From Bacteroidota bacterium (lineage in GTDB: Bacteria; Bacteroidota; Bacteroidia; UBA8524), in contig WGMZ01000052.1 of the NCBI GenBank assembly GCA_016124735.1, positions 1 through 52,625 of the forward strand: 52,625 bases of DNA. The letters are read 5' to 3'. Both the position numbers and the translations under genes were made by a program. A model generated the notes under the pieces. That model worked only from the letters and a program-made list of their open reading frames with translations. It did not search any database and had not been told where the DNA came from. Below are positions 6,549 to 15,437 of the stretch, piece after piece (the first letter of the stretch is position 1; each line of letters begins with the position of its first letter).

Positions 6549-7922
6549 CTAAATGCTTTGAGTGGCGTCTTCCCGCTTTAATCCAAACTTATCGATCTTA
6601 TTGTATAAGTGACTTCTTTGGATTTCAATCTCCTGTGCTGTTTTGGCGATATTCCATCCATTGCTTTTCAACTTGTGCAGGATGAAATTTTTCTCAGCAT
6701 AATCTTTGAACTCCTGGAATTTGCTGAATTTATCATAGGTGGTTTGCGGACCGCTTCCCGGTTTCTGAATATTGGCATAGGCCTGCACATCTTCTTCCGA
6801 TATTTTTTGATCACACATGATGGCCAAACGCTCGACCACGTTTCTCAGCTCCCGGATATTCCCGCTCCAGTTGATCGTTTTCAAGGCTTCCATCCCCAGA
6901 GGAGTGAATACTTTTTTAGCATAACCACTTTCCTCACAAATCTCTTTCAGGAATTTTTCTGCGATAAGCGGAATATCTTCTTCCCTTTCGTTCAGGGTTG
7001 GTACATGAATTAAGATGACACTCAGGCGGTGGTATAAATCGAGACGGAAATTTCCTTCTTCAATCTCCTTGAGTAGGTCTTTGTTGGTTGCTGCTACCAC
7101 CCGAACGTCCACGCTTTGTTCTTTATCGCCACCCACGCGGGTAATTTTATTCTCTTGCAAGGCTCTCAGGACTTTCGCCTGAGCAGCCAGTCCCATATCG
7201 CCAATCTCATCCAAAAACAAAGTACCGCCATTGGCTTGTTCAAATTTTCCAATGCGTTGTTTCACCGCAGAGGTAAATGAACCTTTTTCGTGTCCGAATA
7301 ATTCCGATTCAATCAGCTCTCCCGGGATAGCCGCACAGTTCACTTCAACAAGAGGACCATTGGCCCGATTGCTTTTCTCATGGATCCATCGCGCCACCAG
7401 TTCTTTACCAGTACCGTTTTCACCGGTTACCAGAACTCGGGCTTCTGTTGGAGCCACCTTATCGATGGTTTCCATGATTTTCTGAATGGCTGGCGAATCA
7501 CCAATAATTTCCTTGGTCTTGCTAACTTTTCTCTTCAGAATTTTGGTTTCAACCACCAGATTTTGCTTCTCTACCGCATTTCTCAGGGTAATCAGCAATC
7601 GATTCAAATCGGGTGGCTTGGAGATGAAGTCGTAAGCCCCTTTTTTAGTGGCTTCAACGGCAGTCTCAATGGTTCCGTGTCCGGAAATCATAATAACCGG
7701 CACATCCGGAGCCATTTCCTGAATCTTTGTGAGCACTTCGAGCCCATCCATCTTGGGCATCTTAATATCACAAAGCACTGCGTCGTAGTTGTTGTTTTTA
7801 ACCATCTCGAGTCCGATGCTTCCATCGGATGCTTCCTCCACGCGGTATCCCTCGTATTCGAGAATTTCTTTCAGTGTGGTTCGGATGGTTTTTTCGTCGT
7901 CAATGACTAATAAATTCGCCAT
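6549..7922 (-). CDS. NtrC-family sigma-54-dependent response regulator
   Basis: This protein of 457 residues has three parts. A receiver domain (1-120) has phospho-acceptor D52 in LCDIKMPKMDG. A central AAA+ domain has Walker A GENGTGKE and Walker B GTLFLDEIGD. A C-terminal Fis-type helix-turn-helix ends NIAKTAQEIEIQRSHLYNKI. The loop that contacts sigma-54, normally GAFTGA, reads GSFTSA, a conservative variant. No histidine kinase is adjacent, so the partner is encoded elsewhere. It lies directly upstream of tsaC with no room for a promoter between them, so tsaC is probably co-transcribed. Confidence 0.9.
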   Translation of the reverse strand: MANLLVIDDEKTIRTTLKEILEYEGYRVEEASDGSIGLEMVKNNNYDAVLCDIKMPKMDGLEVLTKIQEMAPDVPVIMISGHGTIETAVEATKKGAYDFISKPPDLNRLLITLRNAVEKQNLVVETKILKRKVSKTKEIIGDSPAIQKIMETIDKVAPTEARVLVTGENGTGKELVARWIHEKSNRANGPLVEVNCAAIPGELIESELFGHEKGSFTSAVKQRIGKFEQANGGTLFLDEIGDMGLAAQAKVLRALQENKITRVGGDKEQSVDVRVVAATNKDLLKEIEEGNFRLDLYHRLSVILIHVPTLNEREEDIPLIAEKFLKEICEESGYAKKVFTPLGMEALKTINWSGNIRELRNVVERLAIMCDQKISEEDVQAYANIQKPGSGPQTTYDKFSKFQEFKDYAEKNFILHKLKSNGWNIAKTAQEIEIQRSHLYNKIDKFGLKREDATQSI

Positions 7923-7975
7923 AATTTCTTCCTTAAAATAGAGCTTGGTCCGAAGACCGGATTGTCATTAAAAAA

Positions 7976-8363
7976 AGCAGAATCATAAGCCGGGTTCTGT
8001 TTCTCTTGGAACACGTTCCGCGATAGCCTGTCATTTATCTGGGACCTCCGTTGCCGAAAGCCTCCATCAACCTACCCACCTTACATCGGAACGAGCAGCT
8101 CCGCGGTGTTTCCACCGGTAAGGCCTATTTGGTCTTTCAACCCATGAGGTTTACCCTGCCAATTCCGTCGCCGGAAAAGCGGTGGGCTCTTACCCCGCCT
8201 TTTCACCCTTACCCCGCAGCAAAAGCTACAAGGCGGTTTGTTTTCTGTGGCACTGTCTGTATTCGCCGGATGACGAACCCTTCCCGTTAGGAAGCATGGC
8301 GCTCTTTGTTGCCCGGACTTTCCTCCCGTTCTGTTTCACACGAGCGACAAGCCGTTCTGCCTG
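7976..8363 (-). ncRNA. rnpB: RNase P RNA (class A)
   Basis: The minus strand shows hallmark RNase P RNA pieces in order: GGCAGAACGGCTTGTCGC at the 5' end, GGGAGGAAAGTCCGGGC (P4 5' strand region), the GTAAGGGTGAAAAGGCGG segment, AGAGCCCACCG, and near the 3' end GACAGGCTATCGCGG, then GAACCCGGCTTATGATTCTG. The end GCAGAA/TTCTGC can pair as P1, and a run of T follows (7975 down to 7970). The length of about 388 fits class A. It processes pre-tRNA 5' ends. The ends are estimated from P1 and the promoter. Confidence 0.95.
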
Positions 8364-8366
8364 ATT

Positions 8367-8374
8367 CAAAAATA
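8367..8374 (-). promoter_or_regulatory. rnpB promoter -7 box
   Basis: TATTTTTG on the minus strand fits the Bacteroidota TAnnTTTG box and ends about 4-6 bases before the expected 5' end of RNase P RNA. Confidence 0.6.
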
Positions 8375-8508
8375 GTATAATTTTTTAGACAATTAATAGG
8401 TATAGAAAAAAATACACTTTTAAATTTTTAAGACCTGATTTTGTCGCTGATCTGTCAAAACATCGAATGAATCTTTAAACCTATTCAACTTTCATTATTT
8501 TGGCAGAA

Positions 8509-9915
8509 ATGAGCCAAAATTTCGGAGCCTATATCCTCGATTCCATTCGAAGGCAATCGGATTCTGTCCTGCTTGCGGGGAAGGATTCGGATGATCATCC
8601 AAAATACTGGACAGGAGCCGAACTGGAAGCTGAAATACGTATCCGCGTTCAATCCATAAAAAGAAAACCCACGCAGGCCCTGATCCTCATTCCATTTGGA
8701 GAAGAACATCTGGTTTGGGTTCTGGCCATGATGATACGTGGAGTATCAGTAATCTATCTACCCAAAAAAGGCTTGTTTTGGCGCCTGTTATTCGGCAAAA
8801 GATTGACAATGGTAGTTCCTAAAAAAGGAAAATCGCTTCAGGGATTCATCCTTCAGATGCTTGGACATCGGGTAATGCGACTGAATCCATCGGCCGCAAA
8901 ATATCAGGAAGATGAACGGGCTGGTCAGCCGGCATTAATCAGCCACAGCTCCGGTACCGGCGGGAAGCCCAAGACAATCAGAAGAAGTCATGAGGTATTG
9001 ATGAGACAGCATGAAGCTTTGAAGAAAGCCTTTCCTCCTTTCGACGGACAAATAGATTATCCTTTGTTTCCAAATGTGCTGCTTCATAACCTTGCCTGCG
9101 GCATTAAAACTGTTTTACCCGATCTGAACTGGTCGGATTGGACAGAATTCTTTCCTGGACATTTATTGGATCAGATGGAAAAAGAGCAAGTATCCACCCT
9201 CACCGGTAATTTATTTTATTTCCTCAAGTTGGTAGGAACGGCGTTGAGTCGCGAGTATACACTAAACCATGTCAAAGCAGTTGGAATAGGAGGTTCAACC
9301 ATACCCGACTGGCTTCTCGACGATATGCAAAAGGTATTTCCCAAGGCTCAAATATTTGTCATCTACGGTTCCACCGAAGCAGAACCCATTACCCTGAGGG
9401 AATTCAAGCGACACCGCAATCCAATGCATGGTTATTGTGTGGGGAAACCTCATCCCGACATTGAATTGCGCATTCAAAAAATTGGAGAAATCGAGCAACA
9501 CGATGCCACCCAGGATTGGGGAGAAATAACAGTGAGCGGCCCTCACGTCATCTCGAAAAATAATGCCCCGCTTCAAACAGGCGACCTGGGATATCTTTTT
9601 GAAGATGAACTGTATTTGATTGGCCGCAAGGAAAATATAGGAGACTACATGGGCATTTACTCTTATCAAATAGAGCATTATCTCCGGGATCAAACCGACC
9701 TGGAAGATGTGGCAGTAATCATTGAAAATGAAGTCATTCGAATATTCTACGTATCGGACGAAAACGAAGACGGAGAAATTCATGCAGCCATAAAAAATGC
9801 ATTGGGAGAAGTACCCTGCGTCAGCAAAAGACTTTTTGAGTTACCCAAAGACGACAGACATCATTCTAAAACCATTTATAAAAAACTTTATGCAGACCAC
9901 ATTTCAAGAAATTGA
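8509..9915 (+). CDS. AMP-dependent ligase resembling OleC / fatty-acyl ligases
   Basis: This 468-residue adenylating enzyme has motif A3 SHSSGTGGKPKTIRRSHE (about 144-161), A5 IYGSTEAEP (about 285) and A7 TGDLGYLF followed by LIGRKENIG. A short C-terminal subdomain ends with HHSKTIYKKL, which supplies the usual lysine. The segment YCVGKPHPDIELRIQKI before the GEITVSGP strand resembles the OleC-type or long-chain fatty acid ligase branch more than acetyl-CoA synthetase. It probably activates a carboxylic acid, perhaps an acyl or beta-hydroxy-acyl chain, as the AMP ester; the substrate is unknown. The ATG at 8509 was chosen over TTG at 8500. It opens an operon and overlaps the next gene by 26 bases. 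Confidence 0.8.
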   Translation: MSQNFGAYILDSIRRQSDSVLLAGKDSDDHPKYWTGAELEAEIRIRVQSIKRKPTQALILIPFGEEHLVWVLAMMIRGVSVIYLPKKGLFWRLLFGKRLTMVVPKKGKSLQGFILQMLGHRVMRLNPSAAKYQEDERAGQPALISHSSGTGGKPKTIRRSHEVLMRQHEALKKAFPPFDGQIDYPLFPNVLLHNLACGIKTVLPDLNWSDWTEFFPGHLLDQMEKEQVSTLTGNLFYFLKLVGTALSREYTLNHVKAVGIGGSTIPDWLLDDMQKVFPKAQIFVIYGSTEAEPITLREFKRHRNPMHGYCVGKPHPDIELRIQKIGEIEQHDATQDWGEITVSGPHVISKNNAPLQTGDLGYLFEDELYLIGRKENIGDYMGIYSYQIEHYLRDQTDLEDVAVIIENEVIRIFYVSDENEDGEIHAAIKNALGEVPCVSKRLFELPKDDRHHSKTIYKKLYADHISRN

Positions 9916-10954
9916 CCTCCATATTATCCGGTATTCCCTCGTTTGGGAAGACCCCCATGTGCTGGCCGAAGCTCTTCAGGTGGATCAGTGTAAAAGAATT
10001 GCCTTAATCGGATCGGCGGGCTGCAATGTGCTGAACATGGCTTTGCATCCGGCAGAAGAAATTCATGCAATAGATATCAACCCCATCCAAAACCTCCTGC
10101 TGCGTCTAAAAAAGCACCTTTACCTCGAATACAACTGGACCGTGCTGGCAGATCTGATTTGCATTAACGGCAACGATGCATTGAAACAAAGATGCAGTGA
10201 ACTGAAAAGAGTACTTCCGGCCACCTTCCTTCCTTTGCTTCCTTCCATTGAAGAATATGGCCTCTTAGGCTGTGGCCGATTAGAAAAGTATATCCATGGG
10301 TTTATGCCTTATCATCCTCAATTCTCCTCCGTCATCCATCAGATTCTGGATGAAGGCCCCGGAAGAAAGCGGGAAGAATTGATTGAACTATTGCTTCAGG
10401 ATGCAGATTTTAAAAAATCCTTTGAGGATTACTACTCATCTGAAAACCTGAGCAAAGGCCGCGACCCAAAACTGCTGCGTTTTACCCATGGAGATGCGGG
10501 TGAAAAATTCTACCATCGCTTTTCCCGGTATATGCGCCAATGGGAGCAGGAATGGCCCTTTATCATGCATTTTTTCTTCAAAGGAATGAAGGACATATCG
10601 CCAGGGTTGCTGCCTGCTTGCTACCGCGAGGAAAATTTTATCAGGATGAAAGAGGCAGTTCAAAAAATACATATTGTCCATGCCGAGATGATAGAATATA
10701 TCAGCTCTGCCTATGCTCCAAAATACGATGCCATAGGGCTCAGCAATATATTCGAATATATCTCTCCGGCAGTCTTCCAGGAAGCTATGCAGGTGCTTCA
10801 TTCCTATATGAAGAAAGGAAGCAGGATGGTATTCTGGAACCTGCTGAATAGTCAGTACAGCCCCGATAATTTACTTCAGGAGCTTTCGAAATCTATGAGC
10901 AAGAAAGAATCCTGTTTTTATTTCGACAACGTTCAAATCTATAGCTATGATTGA
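9890..10954 (+). CDS. DUF3419 / BtaA-like 3-amino-3-carboxypropyl transferase
   Basis: This 354-residue protein has a Rossmann-type SAM-binding start, RIALIGSAGCNVLNMAL, followed by the DUF3419 signature IHAIDINPIQNLLLRLK, and later GLSNIFEYIS. BtaA enzymes transfer the 3-amino-3-carboxypropyl group of SAM to diacylglycerol, the first step of betaine lipid synthesis. The same chemistry on a lipid or other hydroxyl acceptor is the best guess here. No BtaB-like N-methyltransferase is present, so the product would not be the trimethyl betaine lipid unless that gene is elsewhere. The start at 9890 lies inside the previous gene, and its end overlaps the next start by 8 bases, so the three plus-strand genes are tightly coupled. 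Confidence 0.8.
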   Translation: MQTTFQEIDLHIIRYSLVWEDPHVLAEALQVDQCKRIALIGSAGCNVLNMALHPAEEIHAIDINPIQNLLLRLKKHLYLEYNWTVLADLICINGNDALKQRCSELKRVLPATFLPLLPSIEEYGLLGCGRLEKYIHGFMPYHPQFSSVIHQILDEGPGRKREELIELLLQDADFKKSFEDYYSSENLSKGRDPKLLRFTHGDAGEKFYHRFSRYMRQWEQEWPFIMHFFFKGMKDISPGLLPACYREENFIRMKEAVQKIHIVHAEMIEYISSAYAPKYDAIGLSNIFEYISPAVFQEAMQVLHSYMKKGSRMVFWNLLNSQYSPDNLLQELSKSMSKKESCFYFDNVQIYSYD

Positions 10955-12116
10955 TTCCATAGAATTTCCAGCTTCGCTGGACCAGCAAAAAGTAGAAGGA
11001 CTGCTTAAACAGAGGTTTCCTGATAAACGGGTTCGCATCTACAAAATTATCCCGATGGCCCTGGACAATTCCTCCAGTATTTTGGTTACCCTGACGGCGG
11101 CCAGTGGAGAAGATCGAATCGGGCACTTTCGTTATATCATTGGTTACGAGTTGGAAGGAGAGTTTCTCAGTGCAGATTTGGTAATCAAAGTAAAGCCTCA
11201 TGGTGCAGCAATCGCTGCAATGCTTGAAGGACTCGCTGCTGCCAATGGTCCGGAATTGGGAAATGCATACAAGACTGCCAGCGCATACACCGGGTTTTCA
11301 TACAGTCATGAGAAAGAGTTGTTTATTGATGAATGCCAGAAAGCAAACGATATATTTCCTGAAATCTGGGGAATCAGCCGGGATGAAGATGCGGGACTAT
11401 TCTATATCATGATGGAATATTTAGGTGAAGCCGACCTGATAAATTCAGTAATGATTCCCGAAAAATGGACCGACGGACCAGTTCGTCAGGCTTTAAAATC
11501 TGCAGCTTCCTGGCATGCCCGGAGTATGGATCTTCTAAAGCAGGACAATTTCCCTCATTGGAAAGATGAACGGTATTATGGATCAAGGGAAGAACTAATC
11601 CCCTTGTACCGTGCGCTTTGGCAGAATGCAGAATCAAAATTAACCGACCTGTTGGATCCTGAGGAATACCAGCTGATTCTGAAGGAACTGGAGAAGGCCG
11701 GTACCTTGAAAGATATTTATTCAGGATACCCTAAAGCCATCATTCACAACGACATGAACCCGAGGAATTGTTGCTTTCCACAGCGGGAGAACCGGAAAGA
11801 CTTTGTACTCTACGATTGGGAACTTTTCAATATCCACATGCCGGCCTACGATGCAGTGGAGTTCCTGGCCTTTGTATTGGATGAGGACCGTTACGCACAA
11901 CGGGAACATTACCTGAACTATTATTTGGATTGTCTTCAGGATGAGACCGGCGTACATGTGTTATTGGAAGACCGAAAAGACTTGTTCCGTGCCTTGCACC
12001 TCGACTTCTGTTATTTGCGCATTGGCATGTACCTGATGGCCCATTGCCTGAGCCCTTATCCATTCTTACCCCGCGTGGTAAGAAGTGCAATGGACGGAAT
12101 CCGGTGTTTTAGTTGA
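10947..12116 (+). CDS. APH/choline-kinase-like phosphotransferase
   Basis: This 389-residue protein has the kinase-like APH fold. An N-lobe includes VIKVKP (a candidate ATP-binding lysine), the hinge region is YIMMEYLGEAD, the Brenner motif is IIHNDMNPRN (about residues 264-273) and the metal-binding DWE motif is LYDWELFN, followed by PAYDAVEF. Such enzymes phosphorylate small hydroxylated or amino compounds (choline, homoserine, aminoglycosides, macrolides). In this operon a biosynthetic hydroxyl or amino-alcohol substrate is more likely than an antibiotic. Its stop overlaps the stop of the convergent GNAT gene by 8 bases, leaving no room for terminators between the two operons. Confidence 0.8.
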   Translation: MIDSIEFPASLDQQKVEGLLKQRFPDKRVRIYKIIPMALDNSSSILVTLTAASGEDRIGHFRYIIGYELEGEFLSADLVIKVKPHGAAIAAMLEGLAAANGPELGNAYKTASAYTGFSYSHEKELFIDECQKANDIFPEIWGISRDEDAGLFYIMMEYLGEADLINSVMIPEKWTDGPVRQALKSAASWHARSMDLLKQDNFPHWKDERYYGSREELIPLYRALWQNAESKLTDLLDPEEYQLILKELEKAGTLKDIYSGYPKAIIHNDMNPRNCCFPQRENRKDFVLYDWELFNIHMPAYDAVEFLAFVLDEDRYAQREHYLNYYLDCLQDETGVHVLLEDRKDLFRALHLDFCYLRIGMYLMAHCLSPYPFLPRVVRSAMDGIRCFS

Positions 12117-13155
12117 TTTCCTTCTCAAATAAGCCGTAAAAAACTTCCTCTTTTTTAATTCGGGCAGTAAAGGAATTGGAGATATTTCCCTCTCGCATCA
12201 AACAAAAAATAGCGTCTTCATAATAGGCCGGGAACTTTAACATTCCGTAGGCTGCCAGATAATGCATCAGCCTGCGGTTGCGGTAATCCGGATGAACACC
12301 CACTGTTTTGGCTAAAAAGGTCTTCCTCTTCAAATGGGGGTAGTCGCGTTCGAATTGAAAATTATCTTTAACCAGCTCAAGCTCATGATAATTTGGCAGG
12401 CACAGACTGATAGCTGCCCATTCTCCCGACTCTTTGTCACGGAAAATTACCGAAGTATGGGGACAAAGTCGTGCACCGAAATCTTCTCCGAATTCCATTT
12501 TAAACTCGTCGAAGGATATGGGAGAATAAGCCAGATTCTCAGAAAAAACTTTATGCAATAATTGATGAATCTCAATCAAATGCTCTTTCCAAAATGTAGC
12601 ATTCAGGGGAATAGCTTCAAATGGAATCTCAGAAAGTGTATCTAAATAAAGTTGTTGACGGGCATATACCACCTGCACGGTGCGGGCATCTATAAAATGG
12701 CTGGCATAACGCTGAACCAACTGAAAACCAGAAGCTATCAGCAAATCCTGATAATAATCCGGATTGGCCGGTTCGCCGGGAAATGAGGTCCACGATTCGC
12801 CCGCCTTTAAACGAATCCGATTTGAATGAAAGGTATTAAAATTGACGGGTCCCTGTATTTTTTCATAACCCAATTGTTTAGCGTCTTCCTCCAGGGCATG
12901 AAACAATTCCGCACTTGCCACCAGATCTAATTCTGCATCCCAATAACCAAAAAGAGCCTTATTTCCCGGCGGAAATATCCCGGTAAGAGCCGCCTTTTCA
13001 TTGAAATAGAATATTATCTGATCACCGACACCTCTTAGTTGACATAGTTCCTCCATTTTCTTTTTTTGATATGGAAGGACGTCGTTCGCATACACCTTTT
13101 GCATGGGGTTAAAATAAGCCGATGGAATACTGCCTTTGAAGGGATGCCTTGTCAT
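12109..13155 (-). CDS. GNAT-like acyltransferase
   Basis: This 348-residue protein has, near its C-terminus, TVGVHPDYRNRRLMHYL, the acyl-CoA-binding motif A of GNAT enzymes. Earlier it has a segment LGYEKIQGPVNFNTFHSN and FPGEPANPDYY of a kind found in large two-domain GNAT-like hypothetical proteins in lipid or natural-product loci. It probably acylates an amine or alcohol; donor and acceptor are unknown. It is the last gene of the minus-strand operon, with its ATG overlapping the upstream stop by 4 bases. The N-terminal half may be a second, degenerate GNAT fold. Confidence 0.65.
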   Translation of the reverse strand: MTRHPFKGSIPSAYFNPMQKVYANDVLPYQKKKMEELCQLRGVGDQIIFYFNEKAALTGIFPPGNKALFGYWDAELDLVASAELFHALEEDAKQLGYEKIQGPVNFNTFHSNRIRLKAGESWTSFPGEPANPDYYQDLLIASGFQLVQRYASHFIDARTVQVVYARQQLYLDTLSEIPFEAIPLNATFWKEHLIEIHQLLHKVFSENLAYSPISFDEFKMEFGEDFGARLCPHTSVIFRDKESGEWAAISLCLPNYHELELVKDNFQFERDYPHLKRKTFLAKTVGVHPDYRNRRLMHYLAAYGMLKFPAYYEDAIFCLMREGNISNSFTARIKKEEVFYGLFEKEIN

Positions 13156-15437
13156 GATTTTATTTTAATTCGACCATTGGGAATATCGATGTCCACTACC
13201 ATTCCCGATTTTAAGCACTTGCATAGACCGGGGATATTAATCATGCAAGGAATACCCATTTCCCTCAAAACCACCACCGAATGCGACAAAGACGAACCTT
13301 TTTCAATCAACACGGCTTTGCAACCCGGAAACAAAGGAACCCAGCCTGGGTCGGTTCTCGGAGCTACCAGTATCTTACCTTTTAAATTGGGCACAAGCTC
13401 TTCCATCTGATACACTAACACTTCGCCTTCGATTCTTTTTCCAATGATTCCCTCTCCTTTCAATTCGCCTTCCATAACAACTGACGAAGTACTTAGTCGC
13501 TGAGGAAGCACAATATGACCGGGCAGGTTCAGGTCCTTATAGGAGGCGAATTCGGCTTTTCTATCATCGATAAGCGGTTTCCAGTTTTGCGTCCAAAGGT
13601 CCTCCCGGGACAATTCCTCCCGGGTGAGGTAAAAGATATCACGCTCGGATTCCAACATTCCGGCAGTATTCAATCGGCTCCCATATTCTAAAAACAAGCG
13701 GCGGTACATACCAAACAGCCGTGTGCGATCCATTCGCAGTGCTTCCCTGCGCTCGATGGCATTTTTCAAACGATGGAAGCTTCGGTCCCTGGTTTCAACC
13801 AAACCCGTCTCTTTTGCGGTAAGATCGGAAAGATCATCTTCTACAAAATTTCTAAGGATATGATATACCCCATCTGGGTTTTGCCGGAGGGTTTTCGTTT
13901 CGAGTTTCAATTCTCCAACTACGCGGTCGCCATATTCCGAAATAAATGCCTCTACTTTTTTTGCTATGGCCGGGTAACTCTCCGCCATCCATTTATGAGT
14001 TGGTAAGTCTATTTGAAACTGCCTGAGCAGATCCGGAATCTGCCTGACCTCCCTGGCCAATTCCTGATAAAACAAAAGAGGTTTCATGGATTCTATTTGC
14101 ATATCCTGTGCAAGTAAGCGCTGCAAACGCTCCTCTCCGGCCTCCCCTTTCCATTTCCGCTTCATTCTCCCATTTAGCATCATGACCAAAAAGTCATTTA
14201 TAATCGGAGTTTCCCATTTCTGCAAAATCTCGTTATCGAGATGATTCCATTGCTGCTGCAATTCTTCCTGCGAAAATTGTTCTAAATCACATTTCCAGAA
14301 GCTCAGAAACTCATCACGAAAATGCTGTCTGAATTGCCCGGCATCTCGGTCAATGGTGCGAAAGGCGCGCAGAAGACGAATCATGGTTTGAATTAAAACC
14401 GGTAGCTTTATCAACCTTTGAAAGGTGTTTCTCTTGTCTTCTTCAACAAAATCAACTGGTTCCTGAACGCCCATCATGGTTTCCATGTCTTCCTTGTTCC
14501 GGCGAAAGGCTGGTAGGAGCAACAAGCCTCTGTACCAATTTTCAATATGGTAATAGATTCTTCCTTTGTATGAATAGAGGAGATGGTTCAGGACATCTTC
14601 ATACGCTTCAATCTGCCTTTCTTTTAACCGCATCAGGCGCATGGTCTGACGGTATACTGTTGCATAGGCATGTTTCGCAAAGGAAAAAGTTAAAGGCAAA
14701 CATATCCCCGCGTAACTCTCCTGGATATTGGAATTGTCGAGTACCACTCTCCGGGGAATCGGCTGGGTAACTGTACGCATCTGGTAGAAATAGGTTTGAC
14801 CCTCCTTCACCCCGAACTCAATATCCAAAGGCTTTTTCTTTTCGTCTTCCAACCGAATCACTTCGTCTTTTAAGGCATTCAGAAAAGAAAGCGTTTCTGT
14901 GTTTTTCGATATCCACTCCCCACTTCGTTTATTGAAATAATACTCTTTGCCCTGCGCACTCCCACTCAATAACTCGCTGTTGTCGCCTTTTACTACATGG
15001 ATTGCCACCTCATCCGGGTATTCCGGAAAGGTGCTGAACACCACTCCCGAGTAATCTGCTTCGATATAGTGCTGAATCAACACAGGAAATCGTTCAGGCA
15101 CAGGGAGCAGATTCTCCCGGAGATAGGCTTTTGCCCTTTCGGAATGATACGATTCGAATACCTTTTTCAGGGCCGGAAGAAATTCCCCCTTATTTTTTAC
15201 CGGTCCGGAGCTATCAAAAATACCTGCAAAGGAATGTTTGTCCCCATCTTCCATGGCCAGGTTCGACCGCACGATGAGCGGAAATTCGGGCAGCGGACTG
15301 TCATCCAGCATTTTCACTATGCTTTCATCTGTGAATCCCTCCAAACCAGGAATCACCCATTCCACAAAATCGGGGACCCGAGTTCCCAAATCTTTCAGGG
15401 CCTGCAATCCTTTCGCTTTAGCTCCTTCCACTTTCAT
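13152..15437 (-). CDS. PEP-utilising phosphotransferase-like enzyme (rifampin-phosphotransferase layout)
   Basis: This protein of 761 residues has three regions. An ATP-grasp PEP/pyruvate-binding domain (about 1-240) starts EGAKAKGLQALKDLGTRVP, has RSNLAMEDGDKHSFAGIF and ends DIEFGVKEGQTYFYQMRTV. A long helical middle (about 250-650) looks unlike PEP synthase. A C-terminal swivelling domain has PRTDPGWVPLF and GSSLSHSVVVLREMGIP, whose His is the candidate phospho-carrier. This domain order (ATP-binding, substrate-binding, His domain) is that of rifampin phosphotransferase, which uses ATP to phosphorylate a hydroxyl and releases AMP and Pi. The TIM-barrel of true PEP synthase/PPDK is missing. 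The substrate is unknown. It overlaps both neighbours by 4 bases. Confidence 0.78.
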   Translation of the reverse strand: MKVEGAKAKGLQALKDLGTRVPDFVEWVIPGLEGFTDESIVKMLDDSPLPEFPLIVRSNLAMEDGDKHSFAGIFDSSGPVKNKGEFLPALKKVFESYHSERAKAYLRENLLPVPERFPVLIQHYIEADYSGVVFSTFPEYPDEVAIHVVKGDNSELLSGSAQGKEYYFNKRSGEWISKNTETLSFLNALKDEVIRLEDEKKKPLDIEFGVKEGQTYFYQMRTVTQPIPRRVVLDNSNIQESYAGICLPLTFSFAKHAYATVYRQTMRLMRLKERQIEAYEDVLNHLLYSYKGRIYYHIENWYRGLLLLPAFRRNKEDMETMMGVQEPVDFVEEDKRNTFQRLIKLPVLIQTMIRLLRAFRTIDRDAGQFRQHFRDEFLSFWKCDLEQFSQEELQQQWNHLDNEILQKWETPIINDFLVMMLNGRMKRKWKGEAGEERLQRLLAQDMQIESMKPLLFYQELAREVRQIPDLLRQFQIDLPTHKWMAESYPAIAKKVEAFISEYGDRVVGELKLETKTLRQNPDGVYHILRNFVEDDLSDLTAKETGLVETRDRSFHRLKNAIERREALRMDRTRLFGMYRRLFLEYGSRLNTAGMLESERDIFYLTREELSREDLWTQNWKPLIDDRKAEFASYKDLNLPGHIVLPQRLSTSSVVMEGELKGEGIIGKRIEGEVLVYQMEELVPNLKGKILVAPRTDPGWVPLFPGCKAVLIEKGSSLSHSVVVLREMGIPCMINIPGLCKCLKSGMVVDIDIPNGRIKIKS

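Noticed and set aside
8051-8364. Two short open frames at 8051 and 8182
   Set aside because: They lie inside the RNase P RNA gene, antisense to it.
10947-12116. Aminoglycoside resistance enzyme
   Set aside because: The APH fold is shared by many kinases, and the operon context is biosynthetic.
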